This document shows positions 17,241-24,793 of a stretch of 64,000 bases of DNA, piece by piece (within the stretch, counting starts at the first letter, position 1; each line of letters opens with the position of its first letter). The notes under the pieces are model-generated. The model worked only from the letters and a program-made list of their open reading frames with translations, had not been told where the DNA came from and ran no database searches. The stretch is from assembly GCF_003640665.1 (NCBI RefSeq), contig NZ_QQXL01000005.1, positions 186,001 through 250,000 on the forward strand. Direction: 5' to 3'. The stretch comes from Galactobacter caseinivorans. GTDB taxonomy: Bacteria; Actinomycetota; Actinomycetes; Actinomycetales; Micrococcaceae. Made by a program: the position numbers and the translations under genes.

Positions 17241-18032
17241 ATGCAAAACCTCGCGGCCCCGGCCCCCCTCCCCACGCCCCCTCATCGGACCCACGCCACC
17301 CGCATCAGCGCGCGTGCCCTGACCAAGGCCTTTGGCCCCACGCGTGCCCTCGCGGGTGTTGACGTGGGAGTGGAGGCAGGCGAGGCGCTCGCGATCATGG
17401 GCCCCTCCGGCTCCGGCAAGTCCACTCTGCTGCTGACCCTCGCAGGGATTGAGCGTCCGGACTCCGGCCAGGTGATGTACAGCCCCGCTGGCTCCGCCCC
17501 CGTGGACGTGGCGGCCATGCCGGATCGCGGCCGCTCGGAGCTGCGCCGCACCGACTTTGGATTCGTGTTCCAGCAGGGACTGCTCATCCCGGAGCTGACC
17601 GCGATAGAGAACGTGGCCCTTCCCCTCATGGTGCTCGGCATCCCGCGCCAGGCCGCGGAGGCGGAGGCAGCGCAGTGGCTGGGGCGCATGGGGCTGGCCG
17701 GAATGGAGCAGCGCCGGATCGGCGAACTCTCCGGCGGCCAGGCGCAGCGCGTGGCGATTGCCCGCGCTCAGGTGGGAGGCGCCTCGGTGACCTTTGCCGA
17801 CGAGCCCACCGGCGCCCTTGATCGCAAGACCTCATCAGAGGTGATGGATGTGCTCCTGGCCTCCACGGTGGGCCGTGGCGCCTCGCTGGTGGTCGTGACG
17901 CACGACGCCACGGTGGCCGCGCGCTGCGACAGGACCCTGACCATGGAGGACGGGCGCATCAGCCACCAGTTCTTCCGCACGCAGGCCGCCGCCGCGCAGG
18001 CCGCTGCCGCGCAGGCCGGAGGCACCCGATGA
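17241..18032 (+). CDS. ABC transporter ATP-binding protein (MacB/LolD type)
   Basis: ATPase partner of the FtsX-like permease encoded next. Walker A GPSGSGKST is near residue 55, the Q-loop in FVFQQGLLIPELTAIENVALPLMVLG, signature LSGGQAQR near 160 and Walker B VTFADEPTGALD near 180; the ELTAxENV block is characteristic of the MacB/LolD/FtsE group. The ATG at 17241 is preceded by GGGAGAG, and the preceding open frame is not ABC-like. The C-terminus has a repeated AAAAQA stretch. It ends in an ATGA overlap with the permease gene. Function could be export of a peptide, lipid or antibiotic. Confidence 0.9.
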   Translation: MQNLAAPAPLPTPPHRTHATRISARALTKAFGPTRALAGVDVGVEAGEALAIMGPSGSGKSTLLLTLAGIERPDSGQVMYSPAGSAPVDVAAMPDRGRSELRRTDFGFVFQQGLLIPELTAIENVALPLMVLGIPRQAAEAEAAQWLGRMGLAGMEQRRIGELSGGQAQRVAIARAQVGGASVTFADEPTGALDRKTSSEVMDVLLASTVGRGASLVVVTHDATVAARCDRTLTMEDGRISHQFFRTQAAAAQAAAAQAGGTR

Positions 18033-19360
18033 CGGTGATTCGCCTGACCTGGTTGCTGCGCCGCGCCACGGACAAGCGTGCGGCCCTGATTGGCGCCGGC
18101 GCCTACGCCCTGGTGACCGCCCTGCTCCTCATTACCTTGGGCGGAGGATGGGCGTTCATGCAGTGGCAGGGGGAGGAGGCCCCCATGTATCAGATGCTGG
18201 CGACGCTGGCCCTGATCCTCTTGGTGGTGCCCCTGGCCTACCTGGGCGCCGCCGCTGCACGGCTCTCTGCCCGGGCGCAGGATCGCCGCCTGTCCACCTT
18301 GCGGCTGGTGGGAGCCACCGGCCCGCAGGTGGGCGGCGTGACGGTGCTTGGCGCGGCGTCGGAGGCCCTGGTGGGTGTCCTTGGCGGCGCCGTGCTTGCC
18401 GCCGCCGCGACCCCGCTCGTGGGACTGATTCACTTCCGCGGAGAGGCGCTTGGCGCCCAGCTCTGGCTGCCCTGGTGGCTGCAGGCCCTGGTCATGCTGG
18501 CCGTGGTGGTGTTGGCCGGCGTCTCCGCGATGGGTGGCCTGCGCCGCGTGCTTGTCACCCCCTTGGGGGTCCGCACGCGTCAGGTGGCCAAGGTTCCCTC
18601 CTGGCTGCGCGTGGTGGTGGCCCTTGGTCTGGTAGTGGGCGGTAGCTCCGCGATGACGATGAATGGCGCCGTGGGCGAGGCCTTTGGGACGGCAGGCATG
18701 GTGGTGATGGTGCTTGGTGTGCTCCTGGGTGGGCTGGTGGCCCTGAACGCCATTGGCCCGTGGGTGCTGCGCGTGTGGGGCAACGGTCGGGTCCGCCGGG
18801 CCAGCACCCCCCAGGCCCTGCTTGCCGCACGCACGGTGCTGGATGACCCGGCCGCCACCTGGCGCCAGGTCTCCGGCGCGGCCATGGCCGGCTTTGTGGC
18901 CGTGGTGGGCGGCGTGGGTGCGGCGATGATGAGCCAGGTCTCTCCCGAGGCCACCCCTGCCGAGGCCCTGATGGCCGCGGACGTCCTGACCGGCGTGGTG
19001 GTCACGCTCGTGATCGCCTTTGTGGGTGTCGTCTGCACCACGCTGGTGGCCCAGGCCGCCACCGTGCTTGATCGTGAGGAACTCACCGGGGCCCTGGAGA
19101 CCATGGGTGTGCCGGCCGCCTTCTCCACTCAGGCTCGAGTGGGAGCGCTGATGCGCCCGCTCATCATTGTGCTGCTGCTGGCGATTGTCTCCTCTGCGGC
19201 GTTGCTGTTCCCGCTGGTGGGCATGGCCATGATCATGCAGCCACTCACGGTCGCGATCGTGGCCGGAGTCTGCGCGGGCGGTGTGCTCGCGGTGCGCGGC
19301 GCCACCTCGCTGGCCGGCCGCGTCTCCCAGGGCGGTGCCCGGATCCCGGCTGGCGTCTGA
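18029..19360 (+). CDS. FtsX-like ABC transporter permease
   Basis: Membrane subunit of the pair, 443 residues. It contains two FtsX-like modules: an N-terminal helix, a helix trio around residues 50-160 (ALILLVVPLAYLGAAAARLSARAQDRRLSTLRLVGATG is the coupling region), further helices in the middle and a last trio at the C-terminus. The RLSTLRLVGATG segment is typical of the cytoplasmic coupling helix that contacts the ATPase. No large extracytoplasmic MacB domain is evident. A 17-bp hairpin follows, so the operon is probably just these two genes. Confidence 0.88.
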   Translation: MTVIRLTWLLRRATDKRAALIGAGAYALVTALLLITLGGGWAFMQWQGEEAPMYQMLATLALILLVVPLAYLGAAAARLSARAQDRRLSTLRLVGATGPQVGGVTVLGAASEALVGVLGGAVLAAAATPLVGLIHFRGEALGAQLWLPWWLQALVMLAVVVLAGVSAMGGLRRVLVTPLGVRTRQVAKVPSWLRVVVALGLVVGGSSAMTMNGAVGEAFGTAGMVVMVLGVLLGGLVALNAIGPWVLRVWGNGRVRRASTPQALLAARTVLDDPAATWRQVSGAAMAGFVAVVGGVGAAMMSQVSPEATPAEALMAADVLTGVVVTLVIAFVGVVCTTLVAQAATVLDREELTGALETMGVPAAFSTQARVGALMRPLIIVLLLAIVSSAALLFPLVGMAMIMQPLTVAIVAGVCAGGVLAVRGATSLAGRVSQGGARIPAGV

Positions 19361-19389
19361 TCGCGAGACCCTCAGGGTCAGATGCATGA

Positions 19390-19440
19390 CAACGAGCACC
19401 GGCACCTCATGACAGCCGTCAGGGGTGCCGGTGCTCGTTG
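19390..19440 (+). terminator. Hairpin after the ABC/FtsX operon
   Basis: CAACGAGCACCGGCACC (19390-19406) is the exact inverse of GGTGCCGGTGCTCGTTG (19424-19440), with a 17-nt loop that can itself partly pair. It separates the ABC operon from the next plus-strand gene. Confidence 0.75.
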
Positions 19441-19457
19441 CGGAGCAGGCTTGAAGC

Positions 19458-19961
19458 ATGAACATGGATCAGCTTCTTAACGGTGTTGTAGCCCTGGCCG
19501 CACTGGCCTGGATCCTGGGCAAGCAGATGCGCCCCGGCCCGGTGCGCGAGCGCTCGCTGATGCCCTTCCTCTTCCTTGCCGCCGGCCTGGTGCAGGTGCT
19601 GCGCCTGGCCCTGAAGACGCCGCTTCCGCTGAGCGACGTCGCGGTGCTGGCAGGCTCGCTCGCCGTGGGCTGCGCGCTGGGCGTGGCCCGCGCGTACAGC
19701 ATGCGGCTCTGGGAGCACGACGGCGCGGCGTGGCGGCAGGGCGGTTGGCTCAACGCCACGCTCTGGCTGGTTTCCCTTGGCCTGCACCTGGGGAGCGACC
19801 TTCTGCTCCACACCCCCGACCTTGGCCAGGTCTCGCTCCTGGCCCACCTTGGCGCCGTGGTGCTGGTGCAACGCGAGGTCTTGCTGCTTCGCGCCAGGAC
19901 TGCGGGACTGACGCCCGCGCCGCGGGAGGCACGCCAGCGGCGTCGGGCACAGCAAGGCTAG
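19458..19961 (+). CDS. Small integral membrane protein of unknown function
   Basis: A 167-residue protein with four predicted helices (about residues 5-20, 34-52, 60-78 and 95-145 including two segments) and a basic C-terminal tail (REARQRRRAQQG). The general look, helices with a conserved-type RAYSMRLWEHDGAAWRQGGW loop, resembles the DUF1453/CcdC-like membrane proteins, but the resemblance is only structural and I do not assign a function. Its stop codon TAG shares the CTAG at 19958-19961 with the stop of the convergent siderophore ATPase gene. The C-terminal tail contains one copy of the dispersed 11-mer. Confidence 0.7.
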   Translation: MNMDQLLNGVVALAALAWILGKQMRPGPVRERSLMPFLFLAAGLVQVLRLALKTPLPLSDVAVLAGSLAVGCALGVARAYSMRLWEHDGAAWRQGGWLNATLWLVSLGLHLGSDLLLHTPDLGQVSLLAHLGAVVLVQREVLLLRARTAGLTPAPREARQRRRAQQG

Positions 19962-20716
19962 GAGAAGTACACGCCGATCCGCTTGCCCGCCACCTCGTGA
20001 ATGGGGATCTCCAGGTCGTAGATCTGGCTGAGCACCTCGGTGCGCATGATCTGATCCGGGGAGCCCTGGGCGGTGAGTGCGCCCTGGCGCATGGCCAGGA
20101 TGGTGTCTGAGTAGCTGGAGGCAAAGTTGATGTCGTGCAGCACCACCACCACGGTCTTGCCCGCCTCATCCGCCAGCCCGCGCATCAGCCGCATCATCTC
20201 CACCGAGTGCTTCATGTCCAGGTTGTTCAGCGGCTCATCCAGCAGGATGTAGTCGGTGTCCTGGGCCAACACCATGGCGATGAACGCGCGCTGGCGCTGG
20301 CCACCAGAGAGCTCGTCCAGGTAGCGATCCGCCAGCTCCGTGAGGTCAAGGTGGGCCAGGGCCGCCTCCACATGCACGCGATCCTCGCTGGTGGGGCGCC
20401 CGCCGGTGTGAGGAAAGCGCCCAAAGGTCACCAGATCGCGCACCCGCAGGCGCAGGGAGACCTGATTCTCCTGGCGCAGGATCGAGAGGGTGCGGGCCAG
20501 CGTCTTGGAGGGGGTGCCGGCCACGTCCAGGCCCCCCACGCTCACGGACCCGCCGTCCATGGGCAGCAGGCGGGAGATGAGGCCAAGGAGGGTGGACTTG
20601 CCCGCGCCGTTGGGGCCAATGATGCTGGTCAGCCCGCCCGCCGGGATGGTGGTCGTGACGGAATCCACCACCGTGGTCTCGCCGTACGTCTTGGTGACGG
20701 CATTCAACTCGATCAC
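19958..20716 (-). CDS. Siderophore ABC transporter ATP-binding protein
   Basis: ATPase of the second siderophore uptake system, 252 residues. Walker A GPNGAGKST near residues 35-43, Q-loop in ILRQENQVSLRLRVRDLVTFGRFPH, signature ELSGGQRQR, Walker B DYILLDEPLNNLD and the H-loop VLHDINFASSY are all present; the last two match the YclP/FepC-type subfamily with NNLDMKHSVEMM. Last gene of a four-gene operon; its GTG start overlaps the preceding permease stop. Gene order (binding protein, two permeases, ATPase) equals that of petrobactin-type yclNOPQ systems, but the ligand remains unproven. Confidence 0.94.
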   Translation of the reverse strand: MIELNAVTKTYGETTVVDSVTTTIPAGGLTSIIGPNGAGKSTLLGLISRLLPMDGGSVSVGGLDVAGTPSKTLARTLSILRQENQVSLRLRVRDLVTFGRFPHTGGRPTSEDRVHVEAALAHLDLTELADRYLDELSGGQRQRAFIAMVLAQDTDYILLDEPLNNLDMKHSVEMMRLMRGLADEAGKTVVVVLHDINFASSYSDTILAMRQGALTAQGSPDQIMRTEVLSQIYDLEIPIHEVAGKRIGVYFS

Positions 20717-21738
20717 TTCAGGGCACCCCTCAACAGCAGAATCAGGAACACGATGCCGCCCACAAACTCGACAACAACGGACAGGGTGGTCGAGTTTCCA
20801 GCGAACTGCTCCACCACAAATTGGCCGGCCACGAGGGTGAGCACACCCAGGAGGGATGCCACCACAATCAGCTGGCCGTGGTCCGCGCCGGCGGCCATGC
20901 GGTAGGCCAGCGAGACCACCAACAGGCCAAAGAACGTCACCGGCCCCACCAGCGCGGTGCTGGTGGCGACCAGGAGCGAACAGACCACCAGGACGGTGGT
21001 GACCACGCGCCGGTGATCCACGCCAAGGCCCACCGCGGTATCGCGGCCAAGCGCCATCACATCCAGCGTGTGACGCATGCGCCAGATCACCACCACGCAG
21101 GCCGCCACCACCACGGCGCCCAGGCCAAGCAGCGGCGGGTCAACGCGGTTGAAGGAGGCAAAAAACAGGTCCTGCAGCATGGTGAACTCGCTGGGATCCA
21201 TGAGCTTTTGCATCAGCCCGGCCATGCCCCGAAAGAGCGTGCCAAGCACAATGCCCACCAGCAACAACAAGTGCAGCGAACCGGCCCGGCCGGTGAACAT
21301 GGCCCGGTAGAGCAGCAGGGAGAAGCCGACCATCAGGACCAGCTCCACGCCAAACCGCGCGGTATCCGGGGCCGTGGTCCAGGCCACCGCACCAAAGGCA
21401 AACACCATCACGGTCTGCAGCAAGGTGTACAGGGCATCCATGCCCATGATGGACGGCGTCAGAATGCGGTTCGCCGTCACCGTCTGGAACGCCAGGGTGG
21501 AGACGGCCACCGCCACGGCGCACAGGATCATGGCGCCAACGCGCGTGCCGCGCAGGCGCAGCGCAAAGGAAATGTTGCCCAGCAGGTCCCAACTCAGGAA
21601 CAGGACAATCGAGGCCACGGCGAGAATCGCCAGCCCCCAGATCAACAAGGTGAGGCGGGAAGCGGAGCCAAGCACGCGGCGTCGGGCAGGGGACTGTGCT
21701 GGTGCCTTGGCAGCCGGGGTGAGCGCGGTCTTAGCCAC
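20713..21738 (-). CDS. FecCD-family siderophore permease (second subunit)
   Basis: Polytopic permease of 341 residues. After a cytoplasmic N-terminus rich in Ala and Pro it has about nine helices. The block MALGRDTAVGLGVDHRRV, followed by ALVGPVTFFGLLVVSLAYRMA, is the usual cytoplasmic coupling and family region of FecCD proteins, and LRLRGTRVGAMILCAVAVAVSTLAFQTVTANRILTPSIMGMDALY corresponds to the first conserved segment. GTG start, overlapping the upstream permease gene by 8 bp and the downstream ATPase gene by 4 bp. It pairs with the next-listed permease to form a heterodimeric channel. Confidence 0.93.
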   Translation of the reverse strand: MAKTALTPAAKAPAQSPARRRVLGSASRLTLLIWGLAILAVASIVLFLSWDLLGNISFALRLRGTRVGAMILCAVAVAVSTLAFQTVTANRILTPSIMGMDALYTLLQTVMVFAFGAVAWTTAPDTARFGVELVLMVGFSLLLYRAMFTGRAGSLHLLLLVGIVLGTLFRGMAGLMQKLMDPSEFTMLQDLFFASFNRVDPPLLGLGAVVVAACVVVIWRMRHTLDVMALGRDTAVGLGVDHRRVVTTVLVVCSLLVATSTALVGPVTFFGLLVVSLAYRMAAGADHGQLIVVASLLGVLTLVAGQFVVEQFAGNSTTLSVVVEFVGGIVFLILLLRGALK

Positions 21739-22771
21739 GGTTGGCTCCTCTGCGACGGATCAGCATGACCAGGAAGATCGCGGCGCCGACCACGGACATG
21801 ATCATGCCCACCGGAATCTCATACGGCATGCGGATGAGGCGGCCAAGCATGTCGCACGCCAGGACCATCGCGGCGCCGAACAGCGCCGTCCAGGGGACCG
21901 AGCGGCGCAGGTGATCGCCGACCATGAGCGAGACCAGATTTGGGACCACCAGGCCAAGGAACGGGAGCGCGCCGACCGTGGTGACGGTGACCGCGGAGAT
22001 CAGGGCCACGATGCTCATGCCGAGCCGGACCGTGGCGCGGTGGTTCAGGCCAAGGTTGGTGGTGAAGTCCTCGCCCAGGCCGGCCACCGTGAAGCGGTCG
22101 GCGGCGAAGTAACCAAGGATCATGACGGCGGCGACGATCCAGAGCAGCTCGTAGCGGCCCTTCAGGATCCCGGAGAGGTCGCCGATCATCCAGGCGTTGA
22201 GGGTCTGGAGCAGGTCAAAGCGGTAGGCAAAGAAGGTGGTGGCCGCGCCGATCACGCCGCCGAGCATGATGCCCACGAGCGGGACCATCAGCGTGTCCCG
22301 GGTGGGCAGGCGGTTGATCACCGCGAGGAACAGGGCCGTGCCCGCCAGCGCAAAGAGGGTGGCCACGCCCATCTTGGCCAGGACGGGGGCCGCGGGCACC
22401 AGCATGGTCATGACCAGGATGCCGAGCGTGGCGGATTCGGTGGTGCCCACCATGCCGGGGTCAACAAACTTGTTGCGGGCTAGCTGCTGCATGATCAGGC
22501 CGGCCACGGCCACGGCGGCGCCGGCAAGGATCGCGGCGAGGGTGCGGGGCAGGCGGGAGACCAGCAGGATTTCCCACGCCGCCGGGTCGCCAGCTAGCAA
22601 ACGCTCCGGCTGCACGTCGGAGACGCCCACAAAGAGGGAGACGAAGCCCAGGAGGAGGACGGCCAGAGCACCGCCGATCAGGGCCGCGGACGGGAGGGCG
22701 GAACGCCGAGGGCCCGCGGCCGCCTTGGTAGGCGTGGCCGCGGGCTCTCTGACGGGGACCGGAGTGGTCAC
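21731..22771 (-). CDS. FecCD-family siderophore permease (first subunit)
   Basis: A 346-residue permease with about nine helices. It shows LPRTLAAILAGAAVAVAGLIMQQLARNKFVDPGMVGTTESA, the canonical FecCD segment (RN-x-DPxxxG), and the C-terminal GALPFLGLVVPNLVSLMVGDHLRRSVPWTALFGA block that contacts the ATPase. GTG start with only a weak ribosome binding site; it lies 57 bp after the binding-protein gene, close enough for one transcript. It differs enough from the neighbouring permease to be a true paralogous partner and not a recent duplicate. Confidence 0.94.
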   Translation of the reverse strand: MTTPVPVREPAATPTKAAAGPRRSALPSAALIGGALAVLLLGFVSLFVGVSDVQPERLLAGDPAAWEILLVSRLPRTLAAILAGAAVAVAGLIMQQLARNKFVDPGMVGTTESATLGILVMTMLVPAAPVLAKMGVATLFALAGTALFLAVINRLPTRDTLMVPLVGIMLGGVIGAATTFFAYRFDLLQTLNAWMIGDLSGILKGRYELLWIVAAVMILGYFAADRFTVAGLGEDFTTNLGLNHRATVRLGMSIVALISAVTVTTVGALPFLGLVVPNLVSLMVGDHLRRSVPWTALFGAAMVLACDMLGRLIRMPYEIPVGMIMSVVGAAIFLVMLIRRRGANRG

Positions 22772-22828
22772 TGTTCTGTGTTCCGAGTTCTTGCTTGTGA
22801 GACCAGGAATCTGAGCGCTTGGGGGCGC

Positions 22829-23779
22829 TTAGAGGCCCTTCGCGACCTCGTCCACCATGGCCGGCACCGAGCGCAGGCCGTAGCCGACCAGGTACCAGGT
22901 GTTGGAATCCAGGTCGATGATCTTCTTGTTCTTCGCTGCATTGCTCTGGTTGACCAGCTCGTTATCCAGCACGGAATCGGCGGACTTGCCAGAGGTCTCG
23001 CCGATGGCGGAGTCGCGGTCAATCACGTAGAGGATGTCCGGGTTCTTGTCGCGGATGTACTCGAAGGAGATGGACTCACCGTGCGAGCCCTCGGACTTCA
23101 CGTCCGCTGCGGTCTTCACACCAAGGATGTCGTGCACCAGGCCAAAGCGGGAGCCGGCGCCGTAGGCGGTGAGCTTGCCGCCGGAGACCATGGTGATCAG
23201 GGCCTTGGAGGAGGAGGCCTCTGCCTTGGCCTTGGTCTCGGAGATCTTGGCTTCCACCGCCTTGATCTGGGTGTCCACCTCATCCGACTTGTCAAAGATC
23301 TGGCCCAGGGTGCGGGCGTTCTTCTCGAAGGACTCCAGCGGCTTCTTGTTATCCACCGACAGGTCGATGGTCGTGGCCACCGAGCTCAGGTCCTTGTAAG
23401 CACTGGCCGTGCGGCCGGAGATGATGATGAGGTCCGGCTTTTCCGCTGCGACCTTCTCCAGATCCGGCTCCTTCATGCCGCCGATCTTGGTGTACTTCGC
23501 GTCCGAGTACTTGGAGAGGGAGGACGGGAACTGCGCGTCCGGAACGCCCTGGGCCTCCACGCCCATGGCCTCGAGGGTGTCCAGCGCGGCCAGGTCATAG
23601 GTGAAGACCTTCTTGGGGTTCTTCACGACCTGGGCGGTGCCCTGGGTGTGCTCGACGCTCACCTTTTCGGCGGAGGCATCGGAGCTGGCTGCCTGGGATC
23701 CGCCGCCGCACGCGGTGACGACCAGCAGGGAGGCGGCGGCGCCGAGGGCGCCGAGGGTGGTTCGCAGTGAACGCTTCAT
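22829..23779 (-). CDS. Siderophore-binding lipoprotein (FatB/CeuE/YclQ-like)
   Basis: Extracytoplasmic solute-binding protein that captures ferric siderophore for the permeases. It has a lipoprotein signal: positive start MKRSLRTT, a hydrophobic core, and lipobox VTAC with the lipid-anchored Cys24. The mature part has the two-lobed periplasmic-binding fold with LAALDTLEAMGVEAQGVP, EKPDLIIISGRTASAY and NPDILYVIDRDSAIGE, all close to the FatB/CeuE/YclQ group that binds catecholate siderophores. First gene of the operon; an IdeR-like box and a 9-bp inverted repeat lie upstream, so iron repression is likely. Confidence 0.94.
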   Translation of the reverse strand: MKRSLRTTLGALGAAASLLVVTACGGGSQAASSDASAEKVSVEHTQGTAQVVKNPKKVFTYDLAALDTLEAMGVEAQGVPDAQFPSSLSKYSDAKYTKIGGMKEPDLEKVAAEKPDLIIISGRTASAYKDLSSVATTIDLSVDNKKPLESFEKNARTLGQIFDKSDEVDTQIKAVEAKISETKAKAEASSSKALITMVSGGKLTAYGAGSRFGLVHDILGVKTAADVKSEGSHGESISFEYIRDKNPDILYVIDRDSAIGETSGKSADSVLDNELVNQSNAAKNKKIIDLDSNTWYLVGYGLRSVPAMVDEVAKGL

Positions 23780-23815
23780 CGTGTTCTCTTCGTTTGGGGG
23801 ACGCGGAAGTCTGGC

Positions 23816-23847
23816 GTGATTAAGCGACCAACCGGTGCCTTAATCAC
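23816..23847. promoter_or_regulatory. 9-bp inverted repeat upstream of the siderophore operon
   Basis: GTGATTAAG (23816-23824) and its exact inverse CTTAATCAC (23839-23847) are separated by 14 bp, in the leader/promoter region about 40-70 bp before the lipoprotein start. It could be a second operator next to the iron box. Confidence 0.5.
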
Positions 23848-23853
23848 AACTAC

Positions 23854-23872
23854 CTAGGTTAGGCACTCCTTC
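23854..23872 (-). promoter_or_regulatory. Probable DtxR/IdeR iron box
   Basis: Read on the minus strand, the site contains GCCTAACCTA, an exact match to ten consecutive positions of the known DtxR/IdeR consensus TTAGGTTAGSCTAACCTAA; the other half is weaker (about 13 of 19 positions in all). It lies about 75-93 bp upstream of the siderophore lipoprotein gene. Confidence 0.6.
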
Positions 23873-23879
23873 AGGTTGA

Positions 23880-24098
23880 AGCAAAACGGTGTGAAGTCGA
23901 TCTCATGAGCGGGTTGCGTGGTGGTTGCGTGGTGGTTGCGCGGTGGGTGCGGGGGGCTGCTCGGCGAGGGGGTTTGGCGGTGGGGTTGGCGGTGAGTGTG
24001 ATGCTCGCGAACGGGTCGAGATATCCCACAGAAGGATCTTTCCTAACAGTGTATGGACTCGCGGCGAGGCGAAAGGTAACATCGTTATCGGCAGGGTG
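23880..24098. other. Intergenic DNA without recognised features
   Basis: First part of a gene-free stretch between the siderophore promoter and the SDR gene. It is locally lower in GC (24015-24090) than its surroundings. Open frames here have no recognisable protein content, and I see no RNA gene. Confidence 0.5.
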
Positions 24099-24135
24099 GT
24101 GGGGCTTCCAAAGACTTCGGTTTTTGGGGCCCCAC
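24099..24135. promoter_or_regulatory. GC-rich hairpin in the gene-free region
   Basis: GTGGGGC (24099-24105) can pair with GCCCCAC (24129-24135), extended inward by G-U pairs and a short A/T stem. It may be the real end of the upstream SDR transcript on the minus strand or a relic element. Confidence 0.4.
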
Positions 24136-24271
24136 ACTTCCTTCTAGAGGGGGGTTGCCGGCAGCGTCGTGCTTGGGGGCCGACGCCAGGCCGGGCCCCG
24201 GCCGGAGCGTGGTGAGCGCGGGGGAGCCGCTCGGGCGAGCCGCTCAGGCGAGGCGCCGTGGCCGCGCGGGT

Positions 24272-24434
24272 GAAGCGGGCTTATCGGGGGGAAGCGGGCT
24301 TGAACCCTGCTTGGCGTCGATAAGGGTGCTTGGGCACGGAGCCCGCCGTCGATCGCCGCCGTGGCCGCGCGGGTGAAGCGGGCTTATCGCGGGGAAGCGG
24401 GCTTGAAGGGTGCTTGGCGTCGATAGGGGTGCTT
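24272..24434. repeat. First dimer of the 59/60-bp symmetrical repeat
   Basis: Two copies of a 60-bp core at 24272-24331 and 24375-24434, joined by a 43-bp linker (period 103 bp). Read on the minus strand each core is decamer AAGCACCCTT, ATCG, 5 nt, AAGCACCCTT, C, AAGCCCGCTT, 5 nt, CGAT, AAGCCCGCTT. Copy 1 has a few substitutions (CCC for GGG in one block); copy 2 has one (GATAGG for GATAAG). Confidence 0.9.
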
Positions 24435-24555
24435 GGGTGGGTCGGGTCGCGTGGGGTTTTCGCGGTGGTGCCCGACGGCGCACGGTCAGGTCCGCGGGGT
24501 CGGTCGCGGCGGCGTCGTGCGTGGGACGTGGATCCGTGGGGGAGGCTGCGCGGGG

Positions 24556-24718
24556 GAAGCGGGCTTATCGCGGGGAAGCGGGCTTGAAGGGTGCTTGGCG
24601 TCGATAAGGGTGCTTGGGCGCGGAGCCCGCCGACGATCGCCGCCGTGGCCGCGCGGGTGAAGCGGGCTTATCGCGGGGAAGCGGGCTTGAAGGGTGCTTG
24701 GCGTCGATAAGGGTGCTT
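24556..24718. repeat. Second dimer of the 59/60-bp symmetrical repeat
   Basis: Copies at 24556-24615 and 24659-24718, again 103 bp apart; the 43-bp linker differs from that of the first dimer at only two positions. The array ends 75 bp beyond the SDR stop codon, so it would be transcribed as the 3' tail of that gene if no terminator intervenes. A 121-bp unique stretch separates the two dimers. Confidence 0.9.
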
Positions 24719-24793
24719 CGCCGAGCCCGAGCCCGAGCCCGTACTCAAGCCCTCCGCCACGCCCGCCGCGCCCGAACCCACCCGCGCTCGCCC

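Noticed and set aside
17768-19465. Long minus-strand open frame opposite the ABC/FtsX genes
   Set aside because: Translation is His/Gln/Gly-rich without motifs, while the plus strand has an intact ATPase and permease.
24272-24718. CRISPR array
   Set aside because: The repeats are 59-60 bp with internal symmetry, the linkers are nearly identical to each other instead of unique, only four copies exist and no cas genes are present.
23880-24793. Protein-coding gene in the repeat region
   Set aside because: All open frames there are made from the repeat, in several frames at once, with no start signal and no conserved composition.
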